Made by a program: the position numbers and the translations under genes. The notes under the pieces are model-generated. The model was not told the DNA's origin. It saw only the letters and a program-made list of their open reading frames with translations, and did no database searches. From the NCBI GenBank assembly GCA_002914845.1, contig JXTC01000229.1, positions 278,356-342,355 on the forward strand: a stretch of DNA of 64,000 bases, written 5' to 3'. Of this stretch, positions 1-10,241 are shown piece by piece; position 1 is the first letter of the stretch, and every line of letters starts with the position of its first letter. The stretch comes from Trema orientale (lineage: Eukaryota > Streptophyta > Magnoliopsida > Rosales > Cannabaceae).

Positions 1-35
1 GTAAAAAAAAAACGTACCGGATTGGCAACCATATA
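1..35. mobile_element. MITE terminus, cut by the window edge
   Basis: The first 35 bases end in GGATTGGCAACCATATATAT. This is the reverse complement of the terminal motif of elements at 39617-39849 and 50075-50492 (motif around CCAATCCAGTAGGT next to a TA-rich target). It is therefore one end of a third copy; the rest lies outside the window. Family inferred only from these shared ends. Confidence 0.5.
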
Positions 36-567
36 TATATTATATAATATGTAACTCTCTAATATTTCGTTTCTAAACAGATTCTAGCTCGATCAATCGC
101 AAACTCCTGTCGGTGAAATCTGGTCCGTTAGAGCTCCTTTTTTCTCCATTGAGGTTTCTGCTCTGTTGCTCTACTCTTTTCTTCTTCGTTTTCTTTCGTT
201 TTCAGAGCTGGAATGTTGATCACTCGGAAGGCTCTTCGCTGCCAAATCTGGTACGTTTTCTTGCCATTCATTTCTCATGATGTTAGGTTTTGCGATTTTT
301 TGTTTTCGTATCAATCTTCATCTTCAGTTCGTTACTTCGTTCTCTAGAGGACAATTTTGGAAGTAGAATTCGCGTTTGTTTATAATTTCTTTCTTTTTTT
401 TTTCCGAAATTAATATATAAGACCTTCAAAGCGTTTGTTTCCCCGAGAATTTCCTCTATTTTCTCGGGAAACAAACACTCTAGAATATAAAGCAAAATTC
501 ATTTTAATTTACTTCTGAGCATTTGAAATTCATGTGATCTGAATCGTTTGTCTCTTACTCTCTGTTT

Positions 568-929
568 GGATAATGAAAGATGGCTGCGACGAATTGCGGA
601 GGAAGCTATTAGTATGGATAATCCTTTCGTGTGTTTAAATTACTTTTCGGAATTTATTTGATTATAAATGCGTTAATATGTAGTTATTGTTTCAGATGGT
701 AATGCTTGTTATGGAGGCCCCTGCTCAGCAAAACTTAGTACGCACTATTTGCCAGACTGAATTCGAACATCAACGTGGTTTGCATATCCATAAGCTGGCT
801 AAGCACAGGAATTTACTTGAAAAAAAAAAAAAAACGCTGCAACTGTGGAGCGAAATTGCCGAATGCAAATGAACTGAAGCAGCACAACTGTCTAGCAGTT
901 CAGATACATGAAAATCAGTAGCCTAGTGA
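568..929 (+). pseudogene. Decayed C2H2 zinc-finger-like fragment
   Basis: After a good acceptor (TTGTTTCAG, ending at 695) one frame reads RTICQTEFEHQRGLHIHKLAKH. The spacing of C, F, L, H and H fits a C2H2 finger, but the first cysteine position holds Arg (cgc, one transition from tgc). A run of 15 A at 820-834 follows. In a shifted frame after it, a second Cys/His stretch is readable (CNCGAKLPNANELKQHNC), ending in a stop at 927-929. An upstream ATG at 581 lies in a possible exon ending at donor GTATGG (611), but joining it to the next exon gives an immediate stop. A degraded or misassembled small zinc-finger gene fits best; it could also be non-coding leader of the next gene. Confidence 0.3.
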
Positions 930-1067
930 TTTTACGTTAGAGTGTTTAGTTAGTAGTTTAGAATAGAGTTTTAGTTTTTCGGTTGAGTCCAAAAAATCCA
1001 GAACAACAAAATCGAATCAACAGAACAACAGCTTTCAATTCCGTCGAGAACAATTACGTCTTGTATA

Positions 1068-1196
1068 ATGGCAGAAGACTGGTTGCAGGGTCTTTCCTAT
1101 ATTGGTAATGGTGATAATGGGGAGCTCCTCGTTGCTGGTTTTGGATCCTCTATAATGTCTGAAGTGGTTGTTGGATCTCTAGCTGACAAACCGTAA
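1068..1196 (+). other. Short orphan ORF, 42 codons
   Basis: The ATG at 1068 opens a 42-codon frame starting MAEDWLQGLSYIGNGDNG and ending ADKP-stop. A donor-like GTAAGA begins at 1193, so this may be an exon and not a whole gene. I do not recognise the peptide. It lies between the zinc-finger-like fragment and the repeat at 1299, upstream of the DCD-Kelch start. Confidence 0.2.
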
Positions 1197-1298
1197 GATC
1201 TTCTTTTCTGAAATTGTGTTACTCTTACTGTTTTGGTATATTGAGGAATAATGCATATCTGATTTTTCGTTATGGCTTCTGATTTTGAAGACTGATGC

Positions 1299-1459
1299 TG
1301 TGAAATCCCACATCGGTTGGAAAGGGGAACGAAGCACTCTTTATAAGGGTGTGGATACCTTTCCCTATCAGACGCGTTTTGAAAACCGTGAGCTGCGGAG
1401 GGCGGTTTGTCCCAAGTGGCAAAGCGGACAATATCTGATAGCGGGGTTCTTGGGCTGTT
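1299..1459 (+). mobile_element. Short dispersed dicot repeat (TRIM/solo-LTR-like) with direct-repeat flanks
   Basis: The block carries a widely dispersed plant motif set: TCCCACATCGGTTGG, TTATAAGGGTGTGGA, CAGACGCGTTTTGAAAACCG, AAAGCGGACAATATCTGATA and TGGGCTGTTAC. It is flanked by identical 8-bp copies of ACTGATGC at 1291-1298 and 1460-1467. If the element ends in TTAC, the target duplication shortens to 6 bp. The class assignment (solo LTR or TRIM) comes from memory of similar repeats in other dicots. It sits about 85 bp upstream of the DCD-Kelch ATG, so it may lie in that gene's promoter or leader. Confidence 0.6.
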
Positions 1460-1543
1460 ACTGATGCATAGTTGAAAGGAAGAAATGGTCCAAGATATAT
1501 CTTATCGTAAAGAATTCCATTTTTTTTTCCCTTGGAAAACAGA

Positions 1544-4500
1544 ATGGGTGCCGGGAGAGACACTCAGACTCAGACTTTCTGGTTCAAAGAAAAAGCTGAA
1601 TATCAGGAGACATCCAGCTTTGACTCAACATTTAGAAATCTCGGAAAAAATGATCTCAAGGCCGTCATATTCGGTTGTAATCATACCACAATCGAAGAAT
1701 ATTATTCCCAACAGTTGTTTGGTGAGTTGGATTTATTGTCCTGTTCTATGCTATATTTCTGTGTGTGAAATGCCACTCCAAGAAGTTGTTTGGTGAGTCC
1801 ATAGATTTATTGTCCTGTTCTATGGAATATTTGTATATGTGAAATGCTACTCCAAGAAGTTGTTTGGTGAGTCCATAGATTTATTGTCCTGTTCTGTGGA
1901 ATATTTGTATATGTGAGATGCTACTCAGAAGTTGTTTGGTGAGTCCTTAGATTTATTGTCCTGTTATATGCTCTATTTATATATGTGAAATGCTACTCAA
2001 AACAGTTGTTCGGTTGAGTTAGATTTATTATGCTATATTTATGTATGAGTACATATTTTAAGGTTATTGAATCCCAAGGTCTGAAATATCAATTAAACTT
2101 CTTGAACAGAATTACCAGATCCTCATTTCACCTATGTGAGGAACATTGATCCTGGTTTGCCCCTGCTGCTATTCAACTATAGAAACAGGAGGCTTTATGG
2201 TGTTTTTGAAGCCGCAAGTGATGGAAGTATGAACATCAGTCCATATGCTTGGAGTGAAGATGAATATGAGTACACTACCCTCTGTCCTGCACAGGTATAA
2301 TATCAGGCCTAAAATCTTTGCCATATAGTTTAATTTTCGTTTCTGTATTTATCAGTTTGCTCTTAGTCAATTTAACTGAAAAATTCGTGCGTTTCTGTTT
2401 TCTTTTTTTGGAGGTGAAGGTGAAAATCCGGATGCGTTGCCAGCCATTGGTGGACGATGACTTTGGACCAGTAATAACTGAAAATTACTATGAGTCTGGA
2501 CTTTTCGGTTTGAACTTGACCGAGTACAAACAGAGAAACTAATCTCTCTGTTTTCATCTTTTCTGCCAACTGTGAGTTCTGCCATTTCACTGTATATGGA
2601 GAAGAGGAGCTCTACGTTCAATGCCTCATCTGACGGTTGGGAATCGGATGACGAACATGAGGATGGGGGTGGCTTGAAAGAAAACTTCAAGTGCTCTTAC
2701 TCAGTTGGAGAAAGTTGGGCTTTTGAAGCTGCTGGAAGTTCAGATGAATCATGTTTTGAATTGGATTTGTCTCGTTTTGGGGCGTGTTTGGACAAAAAAG
2801 CAACCAACTCTTTTACTAATTGCGCTCTAAATGGTGAATGTAGCTCAGTTTCTGCTGTGGCGATGGTAATTGAGTCTGAAGCTATGAATTTTAAAATTAT
2901 ATTCTTAACCCTTTTTTTTTTTTTTCGTCTGTGTATTGTACTTCTGACATTCTATTATAGGAAGATAAGCTGAGTCCATCTCATGAAAAACAAGATGTCA
3001 AAATCAATTCTTTGGAGCTTAATCAGGTATGGTTCTTATTGAAATTCTTTCCTATTTGCACTTTGTATTCAGTTAAGTTAGCCAGTATTAGCATCATTTG
3101 ATTGCTTCTTAGTCCTTAGGCAACTTGCTCTTGTTTGTATTACTCTAGTGCTCCCCCTCAAGACTTCAATCTATATCTATATATAAAAACAAAATTTAGT
3201 ACAAATTTCTCCTAGTTACTAAATTTTGATGGTCATGAACATGGTATTGGCAGTTTGGCACATGGGCTTTTTTCTTTGAACTTTCTGGTTTAATGTAACT
3301 GAAAAATGAGCAGGTTGAATCAAGGTCAGAAATTCAACTCCCAAAAGCTAGGTTGAATGCATTGGAACGTCAGCTATTTGAAAGAAGTGGGAAGGTGGAA
3401 CGAGAGGAATCCGAGTCCAGGAATGACTCTCATCCAAGCCTTGAGGAGTCAGTACTTTTAGTAGGAGGATATGATGGTTCTTCATGGTTATCAGCAATTG
3501 ATTGTTATCAGCCTTCTTTAGGTTATATGGAATCTCGTAGTTCCACGCGCCTTGTACATAAATATGCCTCTGCAGTGAACCTAAATGGCGAAGTCTACGT
3601 TTTTGGTGGTGAAAACAAGAAAAAGAATGTGTGGTGTGATGAAGGTATTAGTCCAACCTTTTCTTTTAATTTACATTTTCTGCGGCTTATTGTATTAAAG
3701 CCCTTTATTTGTCTGATATGAAGTTGAATCATATAACCCCGTGTCAAATGAGTGGACTAGCTGTCCTTCATTGAATCAAAAGAAGGGATACTTTGCGGGA
3801 GTTTCTTTCAATGAGAAAATTTATGCAACTGGTGGTGTAAACACAACTGAATGTTACTCTGCAGTGGAAATATTTGATGTGAACAGAGAAAAGTGGATCC
3901 ACCCTCAATCAATGCTGCACAAGGTAAATTTACTTTGGCTATGCTTGTTTAATGCCTCTGTGTTGCCTTCGTGTATTAAGTGTCATGAGAATAAAAGAAA
4001 CCATTAATGACATATTGATGGAGACCTCTTACTGAGAATTGGTGTATACAAATTGCTAGTCCAAATTTTGCTAATGTTTCTTTTTCTGAAACATTTAAAT
4101 CCAATCTATTTGACAAACTACTTACACGTTAACAGGAAGATACTCATTTATAGAAAGAAATTATTTATGTTGTCGAGAAATAGGAACTAAGTACTGTGAG
4201 TCTCTCACTATCATCATTTTTCCTTTCTTTCGACAGAGACATTCCCCAGCTGATGCAGAAATCAAAGGCACCATCTATGTTGTCGAAGGATATGATGGGA
4301 AGAACTGTCTAAAGTATGACGCCATTTAGTTTGTCTCTCTATTGTTATTGATTTTTTTTTTTTCCTGGAATTACTGGTATTGATTTGTTATGTGGTTGAA
4401 TAGGCTAACACCATGTAGATTTCATCAGGACGGTATCATTTTATGTTAGGCAACTTGAAATAAATTAGTCCTCAAGTATGTTTATCGGTATATATTTTCA

Positions 4501-5421
4501 TTAAACATGAGGAATGAAACATTTTCTTATAGCACTTATCTGCTGTTAATCTTCTAATTTTTCAACTTTCATCATAGCATCATGTAGGCGACTGGCTGCA
4601 CTCCCCCACCTCTCTCTTATTTTTTGCACCAACACTGGAAAATTATCAAGAAAATTACATGTTATGAATGATCTTGGCACTTTGTTGTTCATTCTTTTTG
4701 GGATTATCTGACTAAGACATCTATTCCCTGCCCTCTCAGATCAGTGGAAAGATTTGATCCTCGAGAATGTTCGTGGACAAGACTCAAGAGCATGTCAACC
4801 AGGAGAGCTTTTCATTCTCTGTCTGTTCTGAATGAAAAATTGTGAGTTGATTATCTCCTTTAATCTTAAGATTTTAGCAATTAGCTTCCCATAAAAGATG
4901 TATAAACTCAAAACTACATACAAAATTTATGATTGTCTGACTATGCGAAATAGAAAAAAAAAGATTATCATGTTCGAAACTTTCTCTTAGGAACTGATAT
5001 GAAAAACCCTTTACAGATTTGCTGTGGGCGGTTTTGATGATGAGAAAGTACTCTCTACTGTTGAGGTCTTGGACCCCCGTTGTGGTTCGTGGATGATGGA
5101 GGACTCCATGAACAACTGTCAGAGTTGTTCTGCTGCTGTTGTGGTTGGAGATACAATTTATGTCAGTGGGGGCTTGAGTGAAAAAGCAGAAGCCTTAGAC
5201 ACTGTACGTTAAGGTTTCCATCTCACAATCAAATATTTGATGCATGGAGTTCTTTAGCAAGTTCTTTTGACGTAGTGAAAAACATGATTTTGCAGGTGAA
5301 ACGCTACAAGGAAGGTCTTGGATGGCAATCGACCAAATCTGAAAGCCATAGGGAAAAGGTGCTGCTTCTCTGCCATTGCCTTTTAGGATCAAAGATTCAG
5401 GACAAGTGTTGTCTACTATAA
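1544..5421 (+). CDS. DCD domain-Kelch repeat protein, with two apparent frameshifts
   Basis: The product combines an N-terminal DCD (development and cell death) domain with C-terminal Kelch repeats, a plant stress/cell-death-linked architecture. Readable exons: 1544-1721, 2110-2294, 2414-2865, 2961-3026, 3314-3644, 3724-3923, 4237-4313, 4740-4841, 5017-5203 and 5296 to the end; all have GT-AG junctions with compatible phases. The start MGAGRDTQTQTFWFKE matches the family's usual beginning. DCD motifs visible: AVIFGCNH, YVRNIDPGLPLLLFNY, RRLYGVFEA. Kelch motifs: LLVGGYDG, VYVFGGEN, IYATGGVN, FAVGGFDD, IYVSGGLS. One Kelch glycine pair is altered (VVEGYDG). A base appears missing near 2506, giving a stop at 2538-2540; restoring it makes exon 3 exactly 151 codons. 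A second shift near 5335-5345 separates the frame from a family-like ending AIGKRCCFSAIAF-stop (5396). Either a recent pseudogene or two sequence errors. Confidence 0.85.
1713..2060 (+). repeat. Five-copy 71-74 bp tandem repeat that includes a splice donor
   Basis: The motif AGTTGTTTGGTGAG recurs at 1713, 1784, 1858 and 1930, with a degenerate fifth copy (AGTTGTTCGGTTGAG) at 2004; spacing is 71, 74, 72 and 74 bp. Each unit continues with a copy of GATTTATTGTCCTGTT and a TATATGTGAAATGCTACTC-like segment. The first copy contains the real end of exon 1 and its donor GTGAGT at 1722. The repeat therefore grew from the exon-intron boundary into intron 1 and carries three near-perfect extra donors and one altered one. 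Confidence 0.85.
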
Positions 5422-5429
5422 GTAGATTC

Positions 5430-6067
5430 ATGGTTGTGAAAGCATGTTATATACAATGTTATGAACTTTTAATAGGTTAAAAAAAAGAGGAAAAAATTGG
5501 CATGTTCTTATATACTTACATGGTGACTTAGATATCAACTGGTACCCATCTAAAGTTTATTTGTTACCACCTAAGTACGGGGAGAAAGAACAGAGATTAT
5601 TCAGTCAAGGCTGATTACATCTCCTATGAATGAATGAACTGAGCGATTTGCTTTTATAGATATCTTGAGGATTTCCCTTTTTTTCCGGACAGTGATGCAT
5701 GCTTGGATGGAATTACTGTAACTGAAGAGAAATAATAGTGGATTTTTTTTAAACTAGATTTAAAAAGAGTTTTTTTTTTCTTTTAATATTTTAATATATA
5801 TATCCGAATATATATATATATATTAAATGAACAATGCAATAAACTCATTGGTGCCCAACACCACATGACATGATATTTTACATTGAATGATTATAATTAA
5901 TAAATTTGATCCCAAACGGGCTATGTAATAATAATCATTCAGTAACAAATTGTCATCGCATAATGTTGTGTTGGGCAGACTTAGTATTATTCGTACATTA
6001 TATATTTCATACTCAATAGGTTAACTATATCCAGAAATTTATTTATTTTTTATAGGGGAATCCGAAC
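5430..6067. other. Intergenic, AT-rich
   Basis: Presumed 3' flank of the DCD-Kelch gene. It holds a TA-rich stretch near 5800-5825 and no ORF or repeat that I can support. Confidence 0.5.
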
Positions 6068-6080
6068 ATTTAACACATCT

Positions 6081-6738
6081 ATTTTATTTTATTTTATTTT
6101 TATATAAACGGCATCCTCAAGATAATATCATTAATCGAAGCAAAAACTTCAAATTATAATGTAAGCATAAGGATTACAATTTCAAACTCCTCAAAGAAAG
6201 GAGACGAAAAATGGATCACAAACACAACTACGAATAAATGTGTGGGTTGCCATAATTCTTCAAGAGAAAAAGATAACAAGGACTACCAGCAATATATTAC
6301 CCTCAACACTTGCTCCTGGCTGCATTCTTAGCGGGGTAGACTATACGAGGCCAGCACCAATTGAGATCCATACTCACAGAAAAGAAAACAAAACAAAAAT
6401 CGGCCACTAAACAGATCTAGATCTGAGAAGAAATCTCATATTTAAGATCTGAACGGGACTAAAATCCATACAAAAGTTGGTACTATAAACTAGATCTAGA
6501 TCTGGACTTATTAAAACTAAAAAAAGAAAAAGAAAAAAGAAGCAGAGAGGAGGAGGAAGAAGAGGGTGAGGAGAGGAGGCCGGAGAAGAAGAAGGGAAAG
6601 CTCCCCATCCGGCCTCTAAATGGTGGCGGCGCTGACTTTTTTGTTGGAAGAAAATGTAAATAGAGAGAAAGAGAGAGAGAGAGAGGGGCTAGGGTTTAAA
6701 GAATATGGCTTTTAGAAGAACCGTAGTGATGGACATTG
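6081..6738 (-). mobile_element. LINE-like non-autonomous retroposon, copy A
   Basis: Read on the minus strand, this starts near 6738, runs through a CT-rich leader (6545-6690) and a body with repeated AGATCTAGATCT, and ends in an ATAAA-type tail at 6081-6101. It is flanked by ATTTAACACATCT (6068-6080) and ATTTAACACATTT (6739-6751), a 13-bp target duplication with one mismatch. The body matches 15677-16207 over hundreds of bases, for example the shared AATAAGTCCAGAT and TTTATAGTACCA. Tail plus long duplication indicates LINE-type reverse transcription. No coding capacity is seen. Confidence 0.7.
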
Positions 6739-6751
6739 ATTTAACACATTT

Positions 6752-7380
6752 ATTTTATTGACTTTGAAAAATCGGCTATACTTATTGAACTCTAGTAGTT
6801 TTAAGAGTGAACATGACCAATTCGTACAGGGATGCCCTGTTTTGGGGACTTGCGTTTAATAAAATATCTTTTTTTGTTACTGATATTTTGTTAACCCCTG
6901 TACATTTAGTTTAATTTAATTTAAATGAATAAAGTAATAAACAATTGTTTAGACAACAATATTAGAGAGTACCACAAGTAGGGAAAAAAAAGAATATTTC
7001 AAATGCATGTCAATTTTTTTCTAATAAATGTGAACGATCTTTGGCTATAACAGATGCCAAGAAGGAGAAAAATTGGAAAATATATATATATATATTATTT
7101 TAGATGGCTGGAATGTATGGTAATTCTCAATTATGGCATCCATTAGTTAGTGTTTTTTTTTTAAAGGAATTAGTTAGTGTTTTAGGTATTGCAACAATAT
7201 CTAACATCCGCAGTCGTTATAATGAAGAACAACAATCTTACTAGGAAGCATTTCTAAAAGAGGTAGATAAAATTCCAAAGGTAATTGGACCAGGCTGTCT
7301 TAAATTAATATTGCAACTTCTTTATGAGAATTTCAAATGTGCTTTCCTTAATTTTCTTAAAGAACTTTTTGGTACAAATA
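6752..7380. other. Intergenic, AT-rich
   Basis: Nothing supportable beyond a TA repeat near 7081-7094 and a short local duplication of TTAGTTAGTGTTTT near 7143-7181. Confidence 0.5.
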
Positions 7381-8248
7381 TGTTAGGGTTTATGCCCTAA
7401 AAGCATGTATATTTTAGATTTTTGCTGAATTAATAAAATGATATTTTTCTATTTGAATATGTACATAATTTGTATGTCTTTAAATATCAGAAAATTCTAA
7501 ATTTATTTATGTGACTATAAATTTAGTATATAAGTATTATATATATGAGGATTAAATTTATAGATAATAAACTAAATATAGTCCGTAATAATTAATTAAA
7601 GTTTGGGATCTTTAATTAATTATTATTAGTACGGTCCATTAACATTGAGAATGTAATAGTCTTATCCGGATTATTGATGTGTTGACATCACAATAGAGGT
7701 ACTTTATATAATTCAATTATATAGGACTGGACCAGACATAATTTGAATCTCACTTAAATTCCGTTAAATGTTGAGAGTTCAAATAATGTCACTAGATGAT
7801 CATATGTAGATCAATCTTAATCCTAAGTAGTTATAGACTCCTATTTATAACATTATGTTCTTTAACATACTTGTTAAAGGTTTGTTTTTAAATAAATCAA
7901 AATACTTGTGTCTTGGGAGCATGATGAGATGAGTAGCTGGAAATGTAGCTTACAGATATGGAATCCATTCCTTCCATTAGGAAGCTAGAAAGATGATTCC
8001 ATTGTGTATTGATTCAGGACTTGAATAGTTTGAGTACTCAATTGATAATAGATTTATAAATTAATTGTTTATTGGAGAATCAATGGTACACAAGGATAAA
8101 GATATAATTGGAGAGGTAAACAGAACATAACCTAGCTCCAATTATGAATTGTCTATGGAGGATTGAACTACATGTAATGATTAAATCGATCGATAGACTG
8201 CTCGCTATTTTCTGAATAAATTATTTCTGTAACTTCAAGAGTGCAATT
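7381..8248 (+). mobile_element. Copia-type LTR, 5' part
   Basis: It begins with TGTTAGGGTTTATGCCCTA, a characteristic start of a common plant Ty1/copia LTR class, and continues as AT-rich non-coding sequence until the N gap. The matching 3' part of the LTR probably resumes at about 9158. No internal gag-pol is seen next to it, so it looks like a solo LTR. Family assignment is from memory of the terminal motif. Confidence 0.55.
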
Positions 8249-8335
8249 NNNNNNNNNNNNNNNNNNNNNNNNNNNNNNNNNNNNNNNNNNNNNNNNNNNN
8301 NNNNNNNNNNNNNNNNNNNNNNNNNNNNNNNNNNN
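8249..8335. other. Assembly gap (87 N)
   Basis: A run of N. The sequence changes character across it: copia LTR on the left, and what looks like a gene's first exon and leader on the right. Confidence 0.99.
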
Positions 8336-8372
8336 CCGCAGCAGCACCTCGCTTCGCCCTTAGTGGTGGCAT
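8336..8372 (-). CDS. First codons of an unknown minus-strand gene, cut by the gap
   Basis: On the minus strand, an ATG at 8372-8370 in a favourable context (GGAACAATGCC) opens MPPLRAKRGAAA and runs into the N gap after 12 codons. The roughly 190 bp upstream (8373-8560) look like a plant 5' leader: the plus strand carries AAACCCTAA/AAACCCTAG telo-box-like motifs three times, and TA-rich sequence follows at 8593-8611. The rest of the gene is missing: the left side of the gap is LTR. It may be a captured gene fragment or the victim of a faulty scaffold join. I do not recognise the protein. Confidence 0.4.
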
Positions 8373-8592
8373 TGTTCCACTATCAAACTTCACTAATCTC
8401 CCCACACAGAAACCCTAATTTGACAAATTTCGGGTCAAGATCGAATAATTTGTCCCTAATTGATCAGACCGAAGAATCGAACGAAACCCTAATTACAGAG
8501 AAAAAACCCTAGAAAAAGCAAAGAAAATCTGAGGGTTGATTTGGAACCTCAAAGTCCTCGTAAATACTCAATATAATAATACGAGAATGAAC

Positions 8593-8646
8593 CTATATAT
8601 ATATATATATGAGAAAAGGAAAAAAGAACATTATATACTCGTATAA

Positions 8647-8681
<35 letters not shown>

Positions 8682-8688
8682 ATATATT
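8593..8688. repeat. TA and TATC microsatellites
   Basis: A TA dinucleotide run (about 8593-8611) and a run of roughly ten TATC units (about 8647-8684) flank a short A-rich spacer. Confidence 0.9.
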
Positions 8689-8718
8689 AAGCACGAAGGA
8701 GAGAGAAAGTGTAAAAAT

Positions 8719-9157
8719 TCTGATAATTTCTTTGATCACCATTCTATTTTTAAAATTTTTAGAAAATTCCTAATTTTTTCACGATATGATTGGTCCTATT
8801 ATTATTTTTTCATGCTATGATTGATTGTAATATATACATGTATTATATAATATTATATTTAGTTTAATATTAATGATACTTTGTATTAAATTTAGTTCAT
8901 CGAACAAATAATTGTGCTACATTCGTCTCATCAAAATAAATATAATATTAAATACATTATTTAATGTTTTATATAATATTATACTTTATATTAAATTTAG
9001 TTCATCGAACAAAAAATTATGTAACATTCATCTCATCAAAATAAATACAGAGATAAATACATTCTTTAATATTGTAATACATTGAACCTAACTATAAATT
9101 AGATTTAATGTATGTAATATTAATACCAACTCGCGCAAAGCGCGGTATAACGTCTAG
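8719..9157 (+). mobile_element. Non-autonomous Helitron, copy A
   Basis: The 3' end has the Helitron layout: a perfect hairpin CGCGC-AAA-GCGCG, then GTATAACGT, then CTAG at 9154-9157 followed by T. The 5' end is placed at TCTGATAATTTC (8719) because the minus-strand copy at 35521-36240 starts with the matching TCTGATAGTTTC. The body is AT-rich and shares many blocks with that copy (for example ATGATTGGTCCTATTATTA). The base before TC is T and not the expected A, so the 5' end is less certain than the 3' end. No Rep/helicase is encoded. Confidence 0.75.
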
Positions 9158-9560
9158 TATATATATAAGGTGAAACCCTAGCAGACAGGTACTACGTATT
9201 ATTTTCTACAGAGTCTCCATAAATTAGAGAGAAAAAGAAGAGAGTCTTCTTATTCTCTGTAGAACAAACTCTTGTAATCTTATGTGTTGAGAATATTACA
9301 AGGGCCTAAAGTGTAATTTTTTTTAAGAAATTGTTCGCAACGCCCACACGTTCATCCAATTGTGCTTGAGGCTTGGATTGGAAGATCGTGGTTTAGAAGA
9401 CAAAAAAACTAGGATCCGCTGATAGGCTACAAGAGGTATTAGATCTATTCTCTTTGTATGTTACTATTTGCTATGAATTAATAATATGCACTCATATAGT
9501 CAATTGTTTTGAGAAAATTTTTGAATGTTTCAGGGCAAATCTTCCACTACGAAAGTCGTT
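9158..9560 (+). mobile_element. Probable 3' part of the copia LTR
   Basis: The sequence resembles the R/U5 part of the LTR class that starts at 7381 (AGGCTTGGATTGGAAGATCGTGG, then a T-rich stretch), but the 3' boundary and target duplication are not visible. If right, the gap, the gene start at 8372 and the Helitron all lie within one LTR. Confidence 0.35.
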
Positions 9561-10241
9561 TTAAAACTAACAAAACATTGATACGGCGATAGCTTCAAAT
9601 TTTTTTAAACATATTTAGTTGTAAGATATGGAAAACTACTAACGCAGTTTCTCTTTATTCGATTACATCTTCCCTCTACCACCTAATTCCGTTTTTGCTT
9701 CGTCGAAGGTTCTTGGTAAATTGGTATGTAACCTAGTTCTCAATTTGGTGCTAGGGAGGAAATTAAGTCGTGAGAAAACTATTATTTATGAAGTAATTAA
9801 TTAGGAACTATTATTTATCAAGTAATTAATTAGGATATAAGCCTAAGAACCATTCACGATCCTCATGATAGCCCAGTATGCAAGTAAAATGTTCCCAAGT
9901 CAAAATTGGAAAGTCAGTCAGAAAGTATAAAATAGTTGTTTGTAAAATATTAAATCATTAAAGGTTCGTTTTCTAGAGTTCCAAACTGGGTTCTGTAGAA
10001 GGAGCTATGTCCTTGTCCACCAATTTGTCAAACTCCACTGGATCAAAGATCTCCAAGCCGCCTCATTCCCACAAAAAAGAAAAAAAAAACCAGCTTTAGA
10101 TAAACATAACATAACAATATATGGAAGAAACCCACAAGTGAAAGTCATAATAAAATCCAACATCATCTCATTTGTACGGGAAAAACCTCAAACCTTCAAC
10201 GTATTCTTTCTTTGGTTGATAGGAAAACTATTGAAATAAAG
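9561..10241. other. Intergenic
   Basis: No gene seen. A short local duplication of ACTATTATTTATNAAGTAATTAATTAGG-type sequence occurs near 9779-9834. Confidence 0.5.
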
